A stretch of 64,000 nucleotides of DNA from assembly GCA_030267565.1 (NCBI GenBank), contig BRXU01000033.1:575001-639000 (forward strand). The letters run 5' to 3'. Below the pieces are notes generated by a model. That model did not search any database. It worked only from the letters and a program-made list of their open reading frames with translations, and had not been told where the DNA came from. Positions 11,483 through 23,876 of this stretch are shown in pieces (the stretch's first letter is position 1; the number at the start of each line of letters is the position of its first letter). The stretch is from Pleodorina starrii (lineage: Eukaryota; Chlorophyta; Chlorophyceae; Chlamydomonadales; Volvocaceae). The translations under genes and the position numbers were made by a program.

Positions 11483-14400
11483 ATGGACGAAAAGAAGGCA
11501 TACGAGGCTTTTCGTTTGCGAAAATTTGCCCAACCACATCCAGCCTTACAGAATACTGATGATAACGATGGCGGCGATGGCGACGCGGACGGAGCCCGGG
11601 ACGATTTCGAGAACGAGGGGCAGGCTGACACATGCTCTCGCCAGTTCAACCAACAGCTGGAACAACAACGGGTTATTTTACACTTTGACTGCGATTGCTT
11701 TTATGCCCAGGTTGGTTGGATCATAACTTGACCCGTCAGCCATCGCCAGACGCGTTGCGGTCAGTGCGATGGCCCGTCCTGTTACCGTTTTGCCACACCT
11801 GAGTTAGTAATGTGACGATACTGTTATATGGAGAAGTTCAGAGCCTCAGGCCTTTTGCCCACACGCAATTATTCGGAGGTTGGTTGGGGTTCCTGGTCCC
11901 TGGTGTGAACCCATGGCAGGTTGAGGAGGTCCGCAACCCAGCGTTGCGCCAAGTTCCGTTGGGGATAACTCAAAAATACCTCATCGTCACTTGCAACTAC
12001 CTTGCGCGCGCGGCAGGTGTGGACCGCTGCTCTACGGGTTGGGGGCGGGCTCGAGGCGCGATGACAGCTGCCCAGACAGCAAACTCACCGCCAGTCATTG
12101 GAGCAGATAGATGTGCTCCCAGCCGCAAAACCATTGCCCCGAGGTTGCAGCCGATTGCCTTGCAAGCCCACGTTAAGAGTGTGCAGAATCCTGAAGCCCC
12201 ACCGCACGCAAGTCCCGCGTGCTGCTACGGTGCCCTGGTCTCGCAGCCCAACCAACGAGCCAGGCGGTGTGACTCGTGTTTGCGTTCTTTTGTTCTCAGG
12301 AGTGACCAAGCTGATGGGTATTCGCGACGCCATGGCTCGCTGCCCCGGACTGGTGTTGGTCAGCGGAGAGGACCTGGGGCCTTATCGTCAGGTACGGCAG
12401 CGCGGGAGGCGGCATACACACGCTTTCTCTTTCAGGCGCTCGAGTGTTATGCTTGCTCATGCAGGCAAGCAAGGCAATCCATGCTGTGCTGTCGCGGTAT
12501 GGCCCAGCGGAGAAACTCGGAATGGATGAGACGTTTGTGGATGTGACGGAGGTGAGAGCCCGCAAAACGGCAACGGCAGCGGACGGTTTAGGGCGACATC
12601 TGAGGTTGCCTGGGGAAGTCTGGCAGATTGGGCAGATTGGATGTATCGCGACATCGTTGAGGGAATGCAGTGCAATGGCGTGCAGTGGCGTGCAGTGCAG
12701 GAAAGCCGCCGGAAGGGGCTAAACGCAACGCCATTCCGCACGCGCTCGCAGCCAGCACCACCCTCTCCGATTCCCTCCTCCCCTGACTCTTTCTTCCCAT
12801 GCCTTCTGCATCTCCCAGCTGCTCGTGCGTGTGTTGAATCGCATACTCGACCCCGCACCCATTCACATGTAAGCGTACTCGACCCCGCACGGGGAAACTT
12901 GCACCATGCCGATAGTCGACCACGTCGCATCCTCCCGCACGCAGCAACCGCCCTAACCCCCAACCGACGCGAGGCCCACAGGAGGTCCTTCGCCGCATCC
13001 GCAGCGGCGCCTACGATGCCCCCGCGCCGCCGCCCCGCATGGCGGGCCACCTGCACTCCGCCAGCTGTGCCGTCGCCGCCGAGACAAGCTACCGGCCCCA
13101 GGACCTCAGGGCCGTGCCCGCGGGGGCCCCGGGCGCTGGCGCTGGCGCTGCAACCGGTCCAACCGCCGCAGCCGCAGCGGAGGCGACGGCGGTGGTGGCG
13201 ATGGGCGTTGGCGGGGGTGGGGAGGCTGCGGGCAGCAGCGGCAGCGAAGGTGGTCGGCCGGCGGAGGGCTGGGAGCTGCTGCTGACTGTGGGTAGCTTGG
13301 TGGCGGCGGAGGCGCGGGCGGCCGTGCGGTCGGAGACGGGCTTCCGGTCGTCCGCCGGTGAGGCTGTCACAGCGTCTGCACCTCTGGGCTGCAGAGCGCT
13401 GAGGGTTACCTCGTCAACGGCTCAATGGTCTTGACTCCTTGGACCTTCACTTGACCTCGACTGCCTCACTTGCGACTTGCGGTCGCATGTTGCCTCCTGC
13501 CCTGTCGGCCTTGTTGCGCTTCCAACCCGGCTCCGCCCCTCGATGGTCCCCCGCCTGGCCGCTTGCATCCACAACTTGGCCTCTCCTCCCGCTTTGGCGG
13601 TCGCGCGTGTCGATGTGATTTAGGCGTCGCCGCCAACAAGATGTTGGCCAAGCTGGTCAGCGGGCTGCACAAGCCAGACGACCAGACGGTGCTGTTCCCG
13701 GATCAGGCCTGGGCATTCGTGGGTACGTGGACTGGTGACCCCGGAAGCGCGCGTGTGCCGTGAAAGGGGCAGCGAGCACCGCCAACGGTTTGCCGACAGA
13801 GGGGCGACCTATCCACGCACCCAGACACCCCAGACACCCCACACACACATGATGATGCGCGTCGCTTTATATGTATGTACGCATTCCCGGAGTGGAGTGG
13901 GTCGCGCGTGCTGCGAGTCTGCGGACTGCGAATGTCACATGCCGCTGTCCTCGCCTCTGCTGTATGTGCAGCACACATGCAAGTGCGCCACATGGATCCC
14001 ACACCGCACAGACTTACCCGTAGCGTATGGGGCGGGCTCGCTTGTCCACCTCACCTCGGCAGCGTGGCCCTGCAAGTGGCCAACCCGCACGCGGCCGGTT
14101 GGCCCCTTCCCCTTCCCTCCGCGGGGTTCGCCCTGTTTTCCCGCATGGTCCCGCGGCTGCAGCTCCCCTGCCAGTTCGCGCCCTGCCCGGTGTGGGCTAC
14201 AAGACGGAGAAGCTGCTGACGGAGCAGCTCGGGGCCGCCTCAGCCGCGGACGTGCGCCGCTTCAGCCGGCAGCAACTGGGAGACGCGCTGGGGGACAAAA
14301 CAGGTGCGGCCGGGGTTGGAACCCGGGAGCGGGTCCGGGGGGATGATGGGGATGCCGTGTGAAAAGATTTGTTTTTCTTTTATCTAACGTAATTGGTACC

Positions 14401-17400
14401 GTGGCCGGACTCGGGCTGTGAACCCTTAAGCTCCATGGGGAGAAGGCGGGTGTGGGTGCGGGTACGGGTGATGTCTGGTCGGTCAGGAGGCGGCCAGGGC
14501 CGGGCGGGCTGCAGCAGCAATTTCTGGAAGCCCTTCCGGCTTCGGCGTTCTTTTGGGGGGTCACGTCCATGTTCATGTGACCAATGTGCGGCTGTCGTGG
14601 TCGGCTGAGAGAGAGAGGCCGCGCACGCCTCTCTCTCTCTCACGCGTCGCGCCACGTCATGTCATGTGCGTTTCTCCCTCTCTCCTTTCCTTCCCGGGTG
14701 TGTATGATTCCGCAAGCCCGCCCTGACCTCTGTCTTGTCCTGCTGTCACGGCTCCTCTCCTTCCGAACCCCATCCAGCACACAGGTGCGCTGCTGTGGCA
14801 CCTGTGCCGGGGCCAGGACCCCACGCCGGTGCGACCCACGGGACCGCCCCGCAGCATCACAGTCGAGGACTCGTTCAAGAGCTGCGCCTCCTGGTCAGCC
14901 GCCGCCGCCGTGCTGCGCGTGCTGGCGCCCGACCTGCTGCAGCGCCTGCATGACGAGTACGAAGAAAACAGGTGTGCGGCGCATCGTCCATGTGTGGCTG
15001 GCATCGTTGCATGTGGCGATGTGGGCCACACCGTGCGGTAGCTGAGGAGAAACGCGGGTTGCCTCCGATCACACACGCCCACGCACACATACACATCGTT
15101 TGGGTGGCACTGTCAGGAGGGGAGAGGAGGGAAACAGACACAGCAAGGAGTCGTGGGAGCTTTATGGGGCACGGATGGGGCTCGGTACAGAGCCTGGGGG
15201 GCAGGGCAGGGGACGGGGCACGTTGCAGCGCTGGGGGCGGAAGGGTGCGCTGCTGGCCCGGCAACGGATTTCAGGCAGCATGCGCGGGGACATCTTGGCA
15301 AGGGGGACGCCGATGGCTGCTCGGCTGGCGAGCCGCCGACGCTGCGCTGACCCTGATTGCCCCACTGGCCCCACACCACCATTCCTGTTGTCCACATTGA
15401 CCCTGTGGGGGCGGCCTGACCTGTGGGGGCTACGTGGGGGCGCCTCACTCTGTCACTCACACAGACGTCGCCCGGAGACGCTGACCCTCAAGTGGCGGCA
15501 GCGGGGCAGCGGCTGGTCTCGGAGCTCGGCATCCTGCGCCATGCCGCTGCCGCCGGGGGCCCTGGCGGCGCCGCCGTCCCAAGCGCAGGTACCGTACCGT
15601 TACGCCCGGGCAGCTGTGCGCAGTGCTGTTGGACAACTATCTAATACTCGTATTGCAGTACTAGATGCGCGGTGGGTGGACACCGTCACGTTGGGTCACC
15701 CACGTGCTTTCCCCTACGGGCCTTGTTGGAGTAAAGGCTTGTAGGTATCTCAACTAGATGGGAGCCCGCTTATCAAAGGCAAGCGGCTGGGAGCTGGGGG
15801 CTGGGGGCTAGGGACTGGGGTGGCTTCCGCGCGTTCCCCCAAACTACTTCCCGCCCTGCCCGCCCCGTCAGGTCGACCAGCTGGTTCGGTCGGCGCTGCA
15901 GCTGCTGCAGAAGCAGCTCCGGGAGCCGTTCAACCTGTCCCTCATCAACATCGGCGCCACCACCTTCAAGCAGGACGGACCCGGAGGCGGGGGAGGCGGC
16001 GGCAGCGCCGGCGGCGGCGGCCTGGGCACCATCCTGGACCTCTTCAACCGGCGCAACGGCCGCGCGGCCGCCGCCGCCGCCGCCAAGGTGGCGGCGCCCA
16101 GGAGTCCCCAAGGACACGGGGCCGGCGGCGCTGCGGCGACAGCGCCTGTGTCGGTGTATGGAACCGATGACTTGGACCAGCAACCGGGCGTGGGCAGCGG
16201 TGATGAGGAGGGTCTGAGTGTCGGAGGCAGCCCCTGTGGCTGGGCGTCGGGGGATAGCGATGGAGGACTTCGGCGAGGGGCCGGGCCGGGCGGTGGCGTC
16301 AGCAGCGGCAGGGCGGCGCAGGGAGGCGCGCAACGGCCGCTGTTGGGCGCCGGCGGGGTCGGGCGCGGGCTGGAGACGGCGGCCGCGGCAATGTCGCCGG
16401 AGGAGGCGCGTCGCGCGGCGGAGCAGTCGGCGGCTATGCGGCGGGACTATCGCGCCTCCTCCGAGCAGGTATTGGGCCGTTTGCGGTGTCTTGTGTGAGG
16501 GGAAGGAGGCGGCTTGAGAGGTCTGGTGGTGCGGCAGGTTCGCCGTGAGGAGAGGAGCGTGGAAGACGGGGTTTGGGGGTCAGCCGTATACCTTGCAAGT
16601 GTGGGTTGACGCTCCGTTTTCCCGTCCCTGATTCAGTTTGGATTCCTGTCATCCTGGACTTTGGTGCTGCTGTTGGTCCTGGCATTGGCGCGCAGGTCCC
16701 CGCAATTCTGAGCAAAAGTCGGGAGCGCCAGCTGCGAGAGGCGGCAGCAGCCCGTGTCAGCCTGCCTGGATCCCCGCGCGGAGCGGCAGGCAGCAGCGCG
16801 GCGGCGGCGGGGCTGCGGCCGTCGGCGGCACCGCCTCCGCCGCCGCCGTGGCAGACGCAACAGCATCTCCAACGGCAGACGCAACATACGTCCCAGCCGC
16901 CCAAACACTCAAACCAGCCACCGCAGCAGCGACCTCCGCCAACGTTTGCGCAGGCCGCGGTGGATGACACCGATTGCGATGTCACCCGCATCGAAGGGCG
17001 GCCCTCGCCTCCGCCGGCGAAGCGGCCGCGGCTGGACTCGCCGCCACGAGTCGCCGCCGCCGGCGCCGTCGCTGCGGGGCCATCCACTCGGGAGTGTCAC
17101 GAGCGCGGAACCCCCCTGCCAGCGGCCCACGTGTTTTCGGAGCTTGAGCCCAACATGGACTGGTCCTCCGCCTTGAACCTCCTGGACGCCGCTGTGGTAA
17201 ATTGCCGGGTTGTGGACCTGTACGACGAGTACGGCAGCGACGACGACGGCGGCGGCGGCGAGAACCCGCAGACAAGCGCGGGCGGCTACTGCTGCTACAG
17301 CGGTGTTTGCAGCAGCAGCGACGGCGGCGGAATCTCCAGCCTGCCGGGCGGATGGTGGGACGAGTTCTCTGAGGCAGATTCCCGCGGCTGCCAACAGCCC

Positions 17401-20400
17401 GACGGGGAAGCGATCGCCGGAATGGGCGCAGCGGACGGTGGTATGCCAGGTGAAGGCGCCGGCGGCTGCGGTGGGGCTCCAGCTGGATTAGCGGCAGCGG
17501 CGGCAGCATCAGGGGGCCCTGTTCCGTCATTGCGTGGCTCTGGGCCCGGGCCGCCTCGCCCTCAGCCTTCCTCCAGTCCTCGTGTGTTCCTGCACGTCGA
17601 TTTGGACTGCTTCTACTGCCAGGCAAGTGCAGCTCCCGGCTGCGGTTTCATCTTTATAACGGAACACGCCTAACGGAGAGCAAGAGGGCTGCATGTGACC
17701 TTCCAATTTCAAACAGCGGGGCAAGTGAGTTGGGGGCAAGTGAGCAGCATCATCCCACCTCACTTTACGTCATGATCGCAATGTCCGCCTGGCCTGCTTG
17801 CCGGGCCTGCCGGGCGGGCTCGTCTTTTTGCCGGCCGCGCGCACCTCGTAGCGTGGCCTCACCTTACCCACACATGCCTTCGGACGTCGGCCGCCCGCCT
17901 CTCCCGCTCCGCCCCTCCCCGCCCGTCCCGGCCCGGCCCTCCCCGCTGCGCTGGCTTGCTGTCAGGTTGAGCGGCTGGACGACCCCAGCTTGCTGGGCAA
18001 GCCGCTGGCGGTCACTCAATTTAACTCGGGGGGGTTCGTGGCGGTGTCATATGAGGCGCGGGCGGCGGGAATCAGGTGGGGGAACGGGGACAGGGTGGCA
18101 TGCCGCATGTGCGCACAGCATACAGGAAGGAATGAAGCCACACAAAGGACGGTTGCGGCGCGTAACGGAGCGGAGAGGCGATTGGAAACCCGATACACGC
18201 GAGCTCCAAGGGGGGGCTTGCGCCTGCGAGCTTTACGCAACGGAAGGGAGCGTGTTGGAGCGGCTCCGCACGTGCCGGGGCGGATGGGGGATGAGCTCTT
18301 GGGCGGTAGGCGCATCCCACTTGGCGGGCCCTTTCGGCGACAGCAGAATGGTGCCGGTGGTGTGACGGCGGCCACGGTGCTGCTGATGGGGGCCTGGCAT
18401 TGCTGCTTTGGCTGCTGTGTGCAGGTGCGGCGATGGAGTGGGCGCGGGCGGCCGGGCGTCCATCCCGTACCTCAGGGTGAGCGGCGGTGGGAGAGACCCA
18501 CGGGTCATCATCCCTGACCCACGGTTGCCGGTGGATCAAATGTTTGTTTACGGATCATGGTTGCGCGTACACAGTGTATGCACTGGTTGCGGCTGCTGCT
18601 TTTTGTCTCAATTGGGCTGTTAGGGACCCCTGTCAGACGGGGCTGGTCAGCCCTGACCCCCGGCAACGCGCCTGCTGGTCAGCCCGCGCTGCAACTCATT
18701 CCAACTCCCCCATTTCTGTGTATATGAGCGATGAGCTTCCCCATACTGCTGCCCCGCAGGCCATGGGCGCCGTGAGCATGGCGGAGGCGCAGGTCCGCTG
18801 CCCCGACCTGGTGGTCCGACCCATGCGGACGGAGCGCTACCGGCGGGTGGCGGAGCAGGTGCATGCGCTGCTGCGGAGGTGGGTGGCGGGGGGCCACGAG
18901 GCCAGCCAGCCAGGATGGTGTGGGAGGGACGTAGGCGTCATGGGCAGGGGTCTGGGAGGATGCGGGCGCTTAAGGGACCTGCATGTACCTGGAAGATTTC
19001 AATGAGGCGTTGCTGCGGAGATGGGGGGTCGTGTCAGTCTCAGTGACGCGGGGCCGGCAGGTGCAGATAGGGGCAGGCAGATGGGGACTGCGGAACCCAG
19101 GCATCTTGGCAGTGAGGCCCAAAGAGATGGAGCCCACCCTGTGGCAGCATATTTGGAGGCACGGGTGCAATCTCGCATTTGATCATTCCATCTCGTCGCA
19201 TGAAAATGGCGCCCTTGGCTTACCTCTGAGCGACTCAAACCCCAACCAGCCACTACTTTCTTGACGGCACTATGCCCAATCAAGCCATCCCGACGCCGCT
19301 CAACCCGAATCACCGCTCCTACCCTCCGCCCTGCCATGCCCTGCCATGCATGCACAGGTTCGCCCCAGATGGTCAGGTCGAGAAGACCAGCTACGATGAC
19401 TTCTATCTGGACGTGACCGCCGCCTGCTGCGGGGAGGCAGAGCTCGTCAGGGCCGGAACCGCGGGAGAGGGCGCCCGGGCGGACGCAAGCCCGGGACCCC
19501 CGGACAGGCGACCTGCCACAGCAGGGGCAGCAGCAGCAGGGGCGGGGGCGGGGGCAGTTGTGGGACCAGCAGTGCCTTCAGCTGGCAGGAGGCAGCAGCA
19601 GCAGCAGCAGCAGCAGGAGCGGATGGGGCTGGGGCTGGTTCCCGATGCGGAGGAAGATTCGGAGCCGGGCCTGTACGGCGAAGATCCCGAGGAGTACTAC
19701 CCGGATGGCGGCTTTGCAGATTCGGATCTGGGTCTGGGTCTGCAACCCGATCGGGACTGGGAAGGTGATCCCACAGATCCCAAGGGGTCGGACGTGTGTG
19801 CCACCAGGGCCGCAACCACCTGGACAACCCTGCGGGAGGGGGCGGAGCTGCGGCAGGGGCAGTCGTCGCGTCAGCAGCTGGGGAAGTTGCTGCAGCCGGG
19901 ACAGCTTTTGGACCGGGAGGGAGCGGGGAGCCCGGGGCAGCAGCAGCAGCAGCAGGAGGAGGAGGAGGAGGTGGCCCCTCCCCGCGTGCACGTGGCTGGG
20001 GGCGGCCGCTGGCGGGAGGTGGAGCCGTGGCTCAGGCAGGGGGTGGAGGTGGCGCAGCGGCTGCGCGCGGCGCTGAAGGGTGAGCGAGGGGGTTTGCGAT
20101 GGAAGCGCGGAGAGGAGAGGGGAGGGCGAAGGTGGCTGAGGATCAATCCTCAAGGTTTAGCGGCGCCGGTCATTGCGCCTAGTAAGGAAATGACAAGAGG
20201 GAGGCGAGGCAGCTGATGGAGTGCAGTGGGATGGCAACGGCTCATGGGACCCAGGGGAATGGAATAATGCGGCAAGGAAGAGGAAACATAGCCTAGCGGG
20301 GGCCTTAGCGGGCCACCTTGCCATGACCGCCTTTCGCCCCTACAACAGCTCGTCTGCTGCATCTCCCTCTCTGCCGCAGAGTCCCTCTCCATGACCGCAT

Positions 20401-21775
20401 CCGTGGGCGTCGCCCCCACAAAGCTGTCGGCGCGGCTGGCCGGCCCCTACAACAAGCCCGACGCCATCACGGTGGTCCCGGCAGCCCGGCTGCGGGGCTT
20501 CATGGCTGCGGTGCGGATCAAGGTGGGTAGGTGGGAGGGAAGAGGTGTCGACTGGGGGGGAGGAGGGGGTCGGGTGGCATCTGGATGGCGCCGGGATGGG
20601 CTGGCGGGCGTGTGTGTGGGGGGGGGAAGGGGGGCTGCAGAGCAGTCCGGGTTGGGTGGGATTGGGGGGTGGGCGAGCCGCAAGAGCCTCGTGGAACATG
20701 TTCTGCCATCAGATCCCGCCCTCCATGGAAGGTACCATATCCCCACATACCAACAGCCCAACAGAACGCGACCTGCTCCCTATCCCTCAACCTTTGCCCC
20801 CTGTCGCCCTCCCGCCCCCGCCTCTCGCACACACACACACATACCGAAAACGACACAAAACCAGTCGGTGCCCACTCTGGCGCGTAAGACCGGCGATCAG
20901 GTGGTTTCGGAGCTGGGTGTGGAGCTGGTGGGACAGCTGACCGCCTGGACCCGCACAGAGCTGCTGGCGAAGTTCGGGCCGCAAATCGGAAACCTGCTGG
21001 CGGACCTGCCCTGTGGTGGCGCCGGAGGCGCAGGCGCCGGCGGTGGCAGCGGCGGTGGCGGCGCCTGCGGCGCCAGTGTCCGGGAGCGGGGCCCCCAGAA
21101 GAGTATACTTGTGGAGCGCAGCTTTCCGCCCATCTCCCGGTTCGGTGGGGTGAAGGAGGCTCTGGTGCCGATGGTGGGGGCGCTGTGGGAGCGGGTGGTG
21201 GAGGACGCGGTGACGAACAGGTGGGTTGGCGGCAGAGGGCGACTGGGCTGGGGAGGGAATCCATCCATTCGTCGGTCCACGCCTCTATCCGCCGGAATCA
21301 ACCAACGCAGGCGATTCCCCAGTAAGTTGCTGCTGACGTGGCGCCAGGGCTACGGGGCGCCCAAGACCAGATCCGCCGATGTGACAGTGCAGCTGACGCA
21401 GGTGAGGCGGCGGTGTGTGGGGGTTGGCAGGGGGAGCGAGATCGCGGGTGGGCCAGTGGCAGCAGGCAACGGCGGCAGCAGGTACCGGTGCGTGGCCGGG
21501 CGGGCGGCCTTGATTACGGGGCCGGTGGTTGTCCTGGCTTGAATGCCTTGGGGAGGCAGGGCCATCGTATCGAGGAGGTTGGCGTGCTGACCTGGCCTTG
21601 GGCCTCAACGACAGGTATGCGCCGCCGCCTGTTTGCCGCCACTCCAATCCACTCCGCAAGTCCACTCGGCCACGCCCCCGCCCGCCGTGTATCCGCGAGC
21701 CTGGTGACACCCGGACTCTGTACAATGCGTCCAGTGATGTATGGTACAAAACCTTCGCCTGCAACCCGCCACACG

Positions 21776-21806
<31 letters not shown>

Positions 21807-22883
21807 CGCAGGCCCTCAAAGCGGCCACAGCTGCAGCGGCTGCGGGACCCGCCCTCGCAGCTTCGGCGGCGACCGGCAGTGGCACCGCCGCGACGGCGCC
21901 CGCGGCTGAGGCACTGAACCCGCCGCTGCCCGGCGGCACCGCCTCCGCCGCCGCCGCCGCCGCCGCGGGTCGCTGGATGGAGCCCGGCGCGGTGCCCCCT
22001 CACACCTACCAGGGCTGCCGTGCGCTGCTGGAGGGAGCCGCCGCAATCTTCAAGCACGGCTTTGGCAGCGCGCGGACCGCCATGCAGGCAAGTGAACGTG
22101 AACGTGAACATCAGCGTGAGCTCGGACACGTTGCGGGGAAGGGAGGCCGCGACGTGGGGACGATTGCCCCCCGGACCCCGGCCACGCCGTTTGCGTTTGC
22201 GTTAGCGGCCGTTTGCTTGCTGGCCCGCATGTCCTCTTGCCAGCTGACCTGCGGTAACCTCTTTCCTTTGTTACCCACTCAGCACCCCCCTTCCGCCTGT
22301 GACTCATTGTTATGGATAAGGAACATATCACTCCCTGACCCGCTGCCGCCTCCTTGTCCCGCAGATCACCCGCCTGGCGGTGGCGGTGTCCTACGGCGCC
22401 TCCGACGGTGCCGACGCTGCTGCCGGCCAGCGCTCCATCAGCGCCTTCACCATCCAACAGCAGCATCAGCACCAGGGCCAACGGCAGCAACAGCAACGGG
22501 ACGCGGCTGCCGCTGCGGCGGCCCCTCTCCAGGGAGGTCTTCGGAGGTGCAGCAATCCGACTGCGGATGCGGGCGCGAGCGTGTTAACGCCGCCGTTGGC
22601 GTCCGCTCCCTTTCCGGCGGACGGCGGCAGCACGGTTGTTGGCCTGTCAGCCGCTGCCGCAACGCATGGTCGCCAGCTTGCACTGCTGCAGCCAACAGCA
22701 GCAGGCCCGGGGCGCGCGTCCGTGCCTTTTACACCAGCGGCCCCGCCAGCGGCCGTGCCGGCGGCCACGCAGCTGCCGGTGGTGCCAGCGCAAGGCGGTG
22801 GAGAGTTCGGCGTGGGCAGGGCGCGGGGGCGGGACCACGAGGACGATGCGGGAGGAGACTGGGACTTCTCTTTCGTCAACTAA
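11483..22883 (+). CDS. POLI-POLH: Tandem Y-family DNA polymerase fusion (iota-like + eta-like)
   Basis: Twenty exons keep frame throughout and give 1772 aa: 11483-11710, 11920-12016, 12300-12391, 12465-12551, 12982-13357, 13624-13722, 14175-14303, 14785-14971, 15465-15588, 15872-16468, 16696-17622, 17966-18075, 18425-18476, 18760-18878, 19358-20079, 20380-20522, 20865-21220, 21323-21401, 21812-22087, 22365-22883. Domain 1 (about 63-600) matches polymerase iota: HFDCDCFYAQVEEVRNP (D69), QKYLIVTCNY, LGMDETFVDVTE (D160, E161), VAANKMLAKLVSGLHKP, LPGVGYKTEKLL, EDSFKSC. Domain 2 (about 968-1615) looks eta-like: VFLHVDLDCFYCQVERLDDP (D974), GGFVAVSYEARAAGI, TSYDDFYLDVT (D1088, D1089), SVGVAPTKLSARLAGPYNKP, KSILVERSF, ITRLAVAVS. 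A Gly/Ala/Pro-rich linker joins them. A degenerate PIP-like box, QRSISAFT, lies at about 1622-1629. Introns after 17622 and 22087 start GC instead of GT. Translesion synthesis is the family role. Two separate transcripts cannot be excluded without RNA. Confidence 0.8.
21775..21806 (+). repeat. (GTT)n microsatellite at a splice acceptor
   Basis: Ten to eleven GTT units end a few bases before the CAG acceptor of polymerase exon 21812-22087, where a pyrimidine tract would normally lie. Confidence 0.9.
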
Positions 22884-23876
22884 CGGTGAGGCTTTGGCTG
22901 GACGGGCGCGGATGAGGCTTTGGGGTTACGGCAAGAGATATGGTAGGCTTGGTTGAGGGTCAAAGGAACCTGGTAGCGGGGGGGACACCACCGGGCTTCA
23001 TGGCATGGGATGGGCCGGGGTTTCGCATGGTGGCCGGTAGGGGATGGCTCGTTGCAAAGCCGAGGTCGAAATGCGGTTTGGTTTGCGTGTTCGCACGTGG
23101 GACTTGCAAGCAACAGAAACCGTTCAAGTACAGGGGTGTGGGGTCGGTTACGCAGATAAGTTGAAGGCATTGATAAAGCATGAAGGTTTTGGTGAAGCGC
23201 ACAGAATGAAGGCGTGGGTAAGCAGACAGGACGAAGGGGTTGCTTAGGCGGACAGGATGAAACCAGTCGAAGCTACGGTTAGCCGCGTATAATGCGACGG
23301 TTGGTCGACGGATGGACGCAGCGTGTTAGGAGCACCAGATGTAGGGCTTGTTGTCCCAAAATAGTCTCCTTGAATGGCGCTTCAGCCGTAAAGCATCGAC
23401 CATCGGCGGCCTGCTGCCCACAGCAAGAAAAATCCTTGCACCACAACCGTCACTATTCCTCCTTTTCCCACAGTATTTAGTTGTTGAGGTTTGAGCAACG
23501 GTTTAGGTATAAGAATGAGGTTATACCACGGATGCTGTCGAGGCGCATCTTCCGGGGCGAGGCAGAGAAAATCTTTGATCCGAGCTACGTCCACAAGCAA
23601 ACCCCAAGTTGCTTTCCTGCAGCCGATGTGTAAGTAAATATTTAGGTACTAGAGTCTTCTCCAATTATAAGTTTATTACAGGGCAACGGGGCTACTGCGT
23701 TCTCATTTGGAGGCCAGGAGGCCAATGACAAATGCCGACACACTTTCGGAGCATTGTGGCCAATTCTATATGCGAAGCTCATGTACTTATACTTACATCT
23801 TTACCCCAAATTCAGTCATATTTTACGCGGTGACCTGCGCAGAAAAAGACCACACCTCACACAAACAGGAGACGAA
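22884..23876. other. Intergenic: polymerase 3' UTR and reductase upstream region
   Basis: No coding exon recognised. A TGTAA at 23629-23633 could end the polymerase transcript, implying a long 3' UTR of about 750 nt. The segment from about 23430 to 23876 is AT-richer and probably holds the promoter and leader of the reductase gene. Confidence 0.5.
23629..23633 (+). terminator. TGTAA poly(A)-type signal
   Basis: First TGTAA noticed downstream of the polymerase fusion stop at 22883, and before the reductase start at 23877. Confidence 0.3.

Noticed and set aside
11483..22883. Two independent polymerase genes in tandem.
   Set aside because: No stop, poly(A) signal or start context was seen between the domains in the spliced frame, and the phases fit one transcript. 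Kept as the main alternative to test.
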